Source of the DNA: Phytophthora sp. 'mugwort'
Lineage: Eukaryota; Oomycota; Peronosporomycetes; Peronosporales; Peronosporaceae
Direction of reading: 5' to 3'
DNA: 64,000 nt
Assembly: GCA_033558025.1 (NCBI GenBank)
Contig: JAUCEF010000001.1
Location: 1,364,001-1,428,000 of the forward strand
The notes beneath the pieces are model-generated. The model was not told the origin of the DNA, searched no databases, and saw only the letters and a program-made list of their open reading frames with translations. Every line of letters begins with the position of its first letter. Within the stretch, counting starts at the first letter, position 1. This document shows, one piece after another, positions 61,989-64,000 of the stretch. A program made the position numbers and the translations under genes.

Positions 61989-63395
61989 TCAAACTACCAG
62001 AGCTGCAGGACTAGGCTCAGCATTCATGGGCTCATTTGAGTCCATAGAAATTTGCTTGTCCTCGCGGATGTGCATGGTGCACATGCCCTGGTTGCGCGAG
62101 AGTTTCTTGCACCCTTCAACCTTGCACAGACGACCACGACGGTGAACCTCGCAGAAACCTCCGCCGCGATCCGTGCGGACGCAGCCCTCGATCTTGCAGT
62201 TGCGGAAACCGCCATGCGTGGCGCAGAAGTTGCCGCGCTGCGCGCCCTTGGGGCAGCCCGCAGCTTGGCAGCGCTTGCCACCACCATGAGCACGGCATAG
62301 ACCGCCGCCCTGCGAGCTCTTGTTGCAATTGGGATATTTGCAGCGAGCACCTCCGCCGTGCGCCTTGCACAGGCCATGCGACTGTGCAGCCTTAGCACAT
62401 CCCTCCTCCTTGCACTTCTTACCACCGCCGTGGCCAATGCAAAAGTCGCCGTTCTGGCTCGACTTCTTGCAGCCCTCAATGCTACATTTGCGACCGCCTC
62501 CGTGCGTCTTGCAGAAGCCCTTGGAGCGCACGCGGCGCTCACAATCAGCCACCTTGCAGGTTGCCATGCTCTTAGGAGATTTGGTGGTCGATTTCATGTT
62601 ACCAGCAACGGCACCGTGGGCGAACTGGTCCAGCTCCGGTGAACGGAATAACATTTCCTGCTCCATCTCGGGCAAAAGGCGGTCGAGCGAGTCGAAGGCT
62701 GACTCGATCTGCTGAATGTCCTGAGGCATACCGGGAAGGACAGGCTTGGCAGCGACCGAATTACCGAACACGGCGTAAGCCAGGGGATCCAGGTCGTCGA
62801 TGGCCATCTTGTTGGCGTTGTCAGCTTGTGTAAAGGCGATCGGCTCGACGTTCATGGCCGAGGACGACGAAATAGGCTCAGACTTCATCATACTCTGTGA
62901 CGGGGTCTGGTACTGCAGGGGCTGCTGATGACCCATGCTGATCTCGAGTAGATGCTGCATCTCGTTCACGTGCACCTGACGAGGAGGCATGGGTACGTTC
63001 ATAGTGGCTAGGAATCCCTGTTGCTGTTGCTGCATGACAGACACGTAACCATGACTGTGATGCCGTGCAAGTGTAGGTGGTACACCCATGGCGAATGACG
63101 TCGGCTGCTGTTGGTACGGCGTTGAGGCCATCTGACGGGACAGGGCAACGGGCATTGAGGTGTGGCGCGTGAGCACTGCTGGAGGGCAGCCAAAGCCGAA
63201 TTGCTGCGGCTGCTGGGCATACTGTTGCGAGCGCGACCAGGCATCGACGTCGCAACCCATCATACCCATGTCTCCAAGCAACATGTCCGAGAACTGGGGC
63301 TGCTGCGCCATTGGAGCGCGCACGGTCTTATTGACCATCCCGCTGGGCCGCTGCTGGCCATTCGCGTCACTGTCTTGTACGCTTTCAATAGACAT
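61989..63395 (-). CDS. WRKY19-like protein with seven C-x4-C-x9-C-x2-H repeats
   Basis: Intact frame of 468 residues. The start at 63395 (MSIESVQDSD) is the first ATG; the frame is open a little further upstream, and an AG acceptor-like CACTTACAG at about 63424 leaves room for a 5' exon. The N-terminal half is Gln/Met-rich (QQYAQQPQQFGFGC, MQQQQQGFLA), as in activation regions. The C-terminal part has seven tandem repeats of about 24 residues, each C-x4-C-x9-C-x2-H ending in Gly-Gly: for example CKVADCERRVRSKGFCKTHG, CSIEGCKKSSQNGDFCIGHG. Oomycete databases often call such proteins 'WRKY transcription factor 19', but no WRKYGQK heptapeptide is present; they are probably zinc-binding nuclear proteins. 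Convergent to the formin gene, 735 bp apart. Confidence 0.8.
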   Translation of the reverse strand: MSIESVQDSDANGQQRPSGMVNKTVRAPMAQQPQFSDMLLGDMGMMGCDVDAWSRSQQYAQQPQQFGFGCPPAVLTRHTSMPVALSRQMASTPYQQQPTSFAMGVPPTLARHHSHGYVSVMQQQQQGFLATMNVPMPPRQVHVNEMQHLLEISMGHQQPLQYQTPSQSMMKSEPISSSSAMNVEPIAFTQADNANKMAIDDLDPLAYAVFGNSVAAKPVLPGMPQDIQQIESAFDSLDRLLPEMEQEMLFRSPELDQFAHGAVAGNMKSTTKSPKSMATCKVADCERRVRSKGFCKTHGGGRKCSIEGCKKSSQNGDFCIGHGGGKKCKEEGCAKAAQSHGLCKAHGGGARCKYPNCNKSSQGGGLCRAHGGGKRCQAAGCPKGAQRGNFCATHGGFRNCKIEGCVRTDRGGGFCEVHRRGRLCKVEGCKKLSRNQGMCTMHIREDKQISMDSNEPMNAEPSPAALVV

Positions 63396-64000
63396 CTTCC
63401 AAGCTGCCACGTCCAGGTCCTGTAAGTGTCTGGAGCAGCTCGATTTTACAACTGAGGCGAACGTCTTGAGGCGTCGCGCTGCTGGGCGGGGCTGGCTTCA
63501 CTCGTTGCTAACGGTACGGACCTGCTGCTGCACCGCTTGAAGGGAGTCTCGTGGCTCAGAACCAGGAGATCACGCGCTCGGATGGGACAACACGCTCCTC
63601 GGGATGTGGAGAGTGTGCACGACGGAAATTCTCTTCGAAATCGAACGCAAGAATTGTCGGCTCGAGAATGTGAGAACAGGCCGACGAATGCTTGGAAGGG
63701 CAAGAGCTCGCTTTGGGATCGGCGATAAGAAAACTGATCCAGCGAGTAATCGACACGGTTGCGTATGTGAGAATCGGTGGAGGGGTCCAAACCGCGCAAA
63801 ATGAAGAGTGAGAGCGGAGGCAGTCACTGGGTGGCTGGATGTCGGCGAGGATCACGGTCATGGACGTCGACAGACAACAGACCAGCCGGCGGGTGCGTAC
63901 GGCCCCGTTTGGTGTTGTCGTGACAACGCCGCGGCAGTGGTCCGACTTCCTCTAACCCGAACTGACTAGCTGCCACTAGTCAGCAGCATACAAACTTCGA
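63396..64000. other. 5' flank of the WRKY19-like gene
   Basis: Overlapping short frames on both strands have no motifs. On the minus strand a possible short 5' exon or leader lies between 63425 and 63560. No neighbouring gene starts before the window end. Confidence 0.35.

Noticed and set aside
62024..62542. 172-codon minus frame overlapping the Cys/His-repeat gene
   Set aside because: Ala/Arg-rich out-of-frame reading of the same repeats.
63396..63410. GTG start of the WRKY19-like frame
   Set aside because: Nuclear eukaryotic genes rarely start with GTG; the first ATG at 63395 is used instead, or a spliced upstream exon.
1..64000. CRISPR array, tRNA, rRNA or bacterial operon features
   Set aside because: No regularly spaced short repeats and no cloverleaf or rRNA-like sequence recognised by eye; the gene content is eukaryotic.
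1..64000. RXLR or CRN effector genes
   Set aside because: No secretion signal followed by RxLR-EER or LFLAK was seen in any credible ORF.

Overview
The window looks like a repeat-rich chromosomal segment from an oomycete, most plausibly Phytophthora or a close relative. The evidence is the mix of decayed oomycete-type transposons (chromodomain Ty3/gypsy, MULE with SWIM and Ulp1 domains, Harbinger with a Myb-like partner, pogo, Tc1), a seven-repeat 'WRKY19-like' Cys/His protein, and a gene with short GT-AG introns among otherwise intronless genes. No database search was possible; family names rest on motifs read from the translation.

Layout. 1-687 is a Ty1/copia fragment. About 0.7-11.2 kb is AT-rich and carries broken relics of a polinton-like virus: protein-primed-type DNA polymerase B, A32-type packaging ATPase, penton-like minor capsid protein, a fibre with an S74-type chaperone end, and an intact small DUF3820-like ORF. 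11.35-15.8 kb is a MULE transposase with SWIM zinc finger and Ulp1-like protease, and its non-coding parts are crowded with the hexamer AACGTT. 17.0-17.9 kb holds an NmrA-like reductase gene (minus strand) with two compensating frameshifts and a solo LTR just upstream. 19.3-21.3 kb is a Harbinger transposase with a convergent Myb-like partner. 25-28.2 kb is an LTR-element end with a coiled-coil gag-like gene and a GATC-dense LTR. 29.6-31.3 kb is a DUF7869-like transposase. 31.3-37.3 kb is a gypsy element bounded by two recognisable LTRs and carrying antisense coding regions. 39-48.5 kb is a second gypsy element, interrupted by a complete MULE (TIRs and a 9-bp target duplication) and by a pogo-like insertion. 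50.2-54.1 kb holds a Tc1-like transposase and a DDE_Tnp_4 transposase that is split by a solo copy of the GATC-dense LTR with a 5-bp target duplication.

The right end, 54.4-63.4 kb, is the gene-bearing part: a five-exon SPRING/C12orf49-like membrane protein, a 1,122-residue formin (three CCDC53-like repeats before FH2), and a convergent Cys/His-repeat protein. These three reading frames look intact, so they are probably the functional host genes, together with the NmrA-like gene whose integrity is uncertain. The genes show no obvious shared pathway. The rest is a record of nested insertions in which the relative order of events can often be read directly.
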